In this document: positions 51,487 to 53,179 of the stretch, in pieces
Layout: every line of letters begins with the position of its first letter
Numbering within the stretch: position 1 is the stretch's first letter
NCBI RefSeq assembly: GCF_938074695.1
Contig: NZ_CALJEM010000044.1
Span: 1 to 53,179 of the forward strand
Source: an uncultured Thermosynechococcus sp.
GTDB taxonomy: Bacteria > Cyanobacteriota > Cyanobacteriia > Thermosynechococcales > Thermosynechococcaceae
Length of the DNA: 53,179 nucleotides
Direction: 5' to 3'
Notes under the pieces: model-generated
Seen by the model: only the letters and a program-made list of their open reading frames with translations
What the model was told of the DNA's origin: nothing
Database searches by the model: none
Translations under genes and position numbers: made by a program

Positions 51487-51544
51487 GTCAAGCTCACTAG
51501 GTCAAGGGTGCAGTGCTATCGTGGCAGGATCCTTGCGGCATTTA

Positions 51545-51682
51545 TTATGGGCAGACCTGAGGCCCATTCATCTGGACAACCCAAACATCTAGCTCGCGAT
51601 CATCAAGTTCAAGTTTGCCACCGGCAGTAACAACGCTGCCCACCCTAAGAACGCCATTGCGCAGGGCAGATTTTGCAGACAT
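51545..51682 (-). CDS. Doubtful 45-residue ORF
   Basis: It reads MSAKSALRNGVLRVGSVVTA, then GGKLELDDRELDVWVVQMNG and PQVCP. No strong ribosome-binding site. An overlapping upstream frame gives LRWLILALVVAGMLIALLDV, a good membrane helix, so a frameshifted remnant of one anchored protein is possible. The rest of the 450-bp gap after the nucleotidase gene holds no clear gene apart from the terminator at 51864. Confidence 0.25.
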   Translation of the reverse strand: MSAKSALRNGVLRVGSVVTAGGKLELDDRELDVWVVQMNGPQVCP

Positions 51683-51863
51683 CGAGTAGGGCGATCAACA
51701 TTCCTGCCACCACTAATGCCAATATCAACCAACGCAATCACATGGCACACGTCCTCAAATATAATTGTTTTCAACAATTTGACCGGCGATCGCCCTTGGA
51801 GGTTCAGTCGGAAAGTTGCTCCTCTCCCAAAACAAATCGGCCAAGTCAGCCTAAAATACACAC

Positions 51864-51893
51864 AAAAAAAGGTCAGTGTTGTTGCCACTGACC
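51864..51893 (-). terminator. Strong intrinsic terminator downstream of the secreted-protein gene
   Basis: On the minus strand, GGTCAGTG pairs perfectly with CACTGACC over a 7-nt loop, followed by seven T. It lies 46 bp after the distal stop (51940) of the interrupted gene and about 160 bp after the internal nonsense codon, which supports the longer reading frame as the original gene. Confidence 0.85.
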
Positions 51894-51939
51894 CTTGCAT
51901 AGATAAGGATGAGTCAGGTTTCTAGGAGTACATTGCTAA

Positions 51940-52374
51940 TTAGCGGGGAACAATGACAGGACGGACTTGAACCCCCCAAGAACCTAGCGTACCCGCATTA
52001 CAACCCCCTTGGCGCCCGATTGCCCCAATTTGAATTGGGTGATTCCCCTGTTACCAGTTGTCACCAATGGGCAAAAAGGCTGAACGGTTGGGGCCAAGGA
52101 ACTCCGTTTCGACCCGCTGTCCCTGACGATTGGTGGTGAAATATTTCACTTCCGAGCAGTGGGTAGCAGGCGCGGTGACCTGTAGGGCGTAATCAAAGTT
52201 TGGGCTTTCAGAGGTGAAGTTATAACGAGCCATTTGGTCGCAAATTTGACCACCACCATTGCAGTTAACGATAATCGGGGGATTGGCTTGGGCTGCTGTA
52301 GTAGCAACCACAAAACCTGAAACCGCAATACTGCCTACTGTGACCAACCGGCGGCTGAAGGAGTGGAGAGACAT
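51940..52374 (-). pseudogene. Secreted small protein interrupted by an in-frame TAA
   Basis: The frame starts at ATG 52374 with a signal peptide (RRLVTVGSIAVSGFVVATTA, cleavage near AQA) and continues with CNGGGQICDQMARYNFTSES and FLGPNRSAFLPIGDNW, where TAA (52051-52053) stops it after 107 residues. The same frame stays open for 36 more codons, giving QGNHPIQIGAIGRQGGCNAG and TLGSWGVQVRPVIVPR before TAA 51940-51942; the extension has the same style and adds a Cys. A single CAA-to-TAA change (Gln to stop) would explain it. The product may still be secreted as a truncated form. No family recognised. Confidence 0.65.
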
Positions 52375-52513
52375 TGGAAGCTCCTATAGAGTGGATACTC
52401 CGATTATTAATGGCAACCCTGTCGCCGCCTAAGACCTCAATCACCGGTAGATTGAGAGATTGATCACAAGACGATAACTCTTCCTTCCTCGCGGGAAATG
52501 GATGGAAAAACTG

Positions 52514-53179
52514 CTAGGCCATTTCACGAACATGGGGCTGGCCGTCCACAATCTCACCGATTAGGATGACGTCGGCCACATTCACAAAAAGGCCGTTTTC
52601 GAGAACGCCGGGGATGTTGTTAACGGTTCTCTCCAGTTCCGCGGGGTTGGCAATTTCGTCAAACTTAACATCAAGCACAAGATTGCCTTGATCGGTAACC
52701 ACCGGGCCATCTTTTTTCACCCCCATGCGCAGCTCGGGCTGCCCCCCAAGGGCTTTCAGGGCGCGAGTCACAGGAGCTACGGCAAAGGGTAACACTTCCA
52801 CAGGCACAGGGAACGTGGAACCCAATTTCTGCACCAGTTTACTGCTGTCCACCACCACCAAGAACTGATCGGCAAGGGAGTCCACGATTTTTTCACGGGT
52901 ATGGGCTGCCCCACCTCCCTTGATCAGGTTTTTGGCGGGATCCACTTCATCGGCGCCGTCAATGGCGAGGTCTAATTTCTCCACGTCATCGAGGCTAAGA
53001 AGGGGAATGCCATACTTTTTAGCGAGGACAGAAGCTTGAAACGAGGTGGGCACACCGGCAATGTTACTCAGTTCTCCACTGCGCAGGCGATCGCCCAAAA
53101 ATTGGATGACAAAGGCCGCGGTTGACCCTGTGCCCAAGCCGACAATCATTCCAGACTGCACGCGATCGGCAGCGGCTTT
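52514..53179 (-). CDS. rpiA: Ribose-5-phosphate isomerase A (5' end beyond window)
   Basis: RpiA interconverts ribose-5-phosphate and ribulose-5-phosphate in the Calvin-Benson and pentose phosphate pathways. Visible: [20 protein letters not shown] (phosphate loop), [40 protein letters not shown] and [10 protein letters not shown], all RpiA signatures. The frame is open to the right edge (KAAADRV precedes QSGMIVGLG), so only a short N-terminal piece is missing; 221 residues are seen. It ends at 52514 near the start region of the secreted-protein gene, both on the minus strand, 139 bp apart. Confidence 0.95.
   Translation of the reverse strand, partial: KAAADRVQSGMIVGLGTGSTAAFVIQFLGDRLRSGELSNIAGVPTSFQASVLAKKYGIPLLSLDDVEKLDLAIDGADEVDPAKNLIKGGGAAHTREKIVDSLADQFLVVVDSSKLVQKLGSTFPVPVEVLPFAVAPVTRALKALGGQPELRMGVKKDGPVVTDQGNLVLDVKFDEIANPAELERTVNNIPGVLENGLFVNVADVILIGEIVDGQPHVREMA

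Noticed and set aside
51589..51900. A 103-codon minus-strand ORF after the nucleotidase gene
   Set aside because: Its first part runs through the strong terminator hairpin and its sequence looks non-coding; start and ribosome site are poor.
1..53179. CRISPR arrays, rRNA genes, intact insertion sequences
   Set aside because: No regularly spaced direct repeats, no rRNA-like sequence and no complete transposase were seen on either strand.

Overview
The window looks like a chromosomal segment of a thermophilic unicellular cyanobacterium, most probably Thermosynechococcus or a close relative. The evidence is the photosynthetic and cyanobacteria-restricted genes (psb30/ycf12, a PucC-type pigment transporter, a ycf20-like gene, menD, a [2Fe-2S] ferredoxin, an OCP-derived carotenoid protein pair), the recurrent HIP1 octamer GCGATCGC, dense packing, and very frequent GTG/TTG starts. 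The species assignment is inference; no database was searched.

Layout. 1-1.1 kb: the end of a type I restriction locus (hsdR 3' part plus a YgjP-like metallopeptidase). 1.2-10.2 kb: recJ, psb30, larE, a Walker-A-less helicase-like protein coupled to murE, a small hypothetical, glmS. 10.2-15.4 kb: ferredoxin, an FHA membrane protein, a tiny membrane protein behind a CRP-type palindrome, a large SbcC/Rad50-like ATPase without a zinc hook. 15.4-23.7 kb: menD, tRNA-Gly, ftsH, a J-domain/pentapeptide fusion, hisB, ftsQ, a lipoprotein cyclophilin, a DUF2062 protein. 23.8-29.2 kb: two transporters, a 31-residue membrane ORF, a periplasmic thioredoxin-like protein and a decayed TnpB transposon. 29.2-39.2 kb: an Rrf2 regulator coupled to a SagB-type oxidoreductase, pentapeptide protein, cobL-cobH, tRNA-Ser, murQ coupled to a membrane VOC protein, pdhA, a ycf20-like gene, a dead alpha-E gene, a DivIVA-like protein and coaD. 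39.25-41.6 kb: an AT-rich island with two tandem paralogues of unknown function. 41.6-46.3 kb: a membrane protein with a TIR/deoxyribosyltransferase-like C terminus, divergent from a NarL-type regulator, then a ChaN-like protein, a DHH phosphoesterase and sixA. 46.3-53.2 kb: the split OCP pair (CTDH and HCP), a glycosyltransferase / TPR-glycosyltransferase / 5'-nucleotidase operon, a secreted protein broken by a nonsense codon, and the start-truncated rpiA.

How the genes work together. Envelope functions recur (murE, glmS, murQ, ftsQ, the glycosyltransferase operon), as do photosynthesis and cofactor functions (psb30, menD, cobL/H, ferredoxin, the pigment transporter, and ftsH, whose family includes photosystem II repair proteases). 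The clearest multi-gene system is HCP-CTDH: the two halves of the orange carotenoid protein encoded as separate proteins in N-to-C order, with an intrinsic terminator between them. Genes overlap unusually often: eight convergent pairs share 3' ends, three of them by interlocked stop codons, and several co-directional pairs are translationally coupled through ATGA/GTGA overlaps. The window contains no CRISPR array, no rRNA and no intact insertion sequence.
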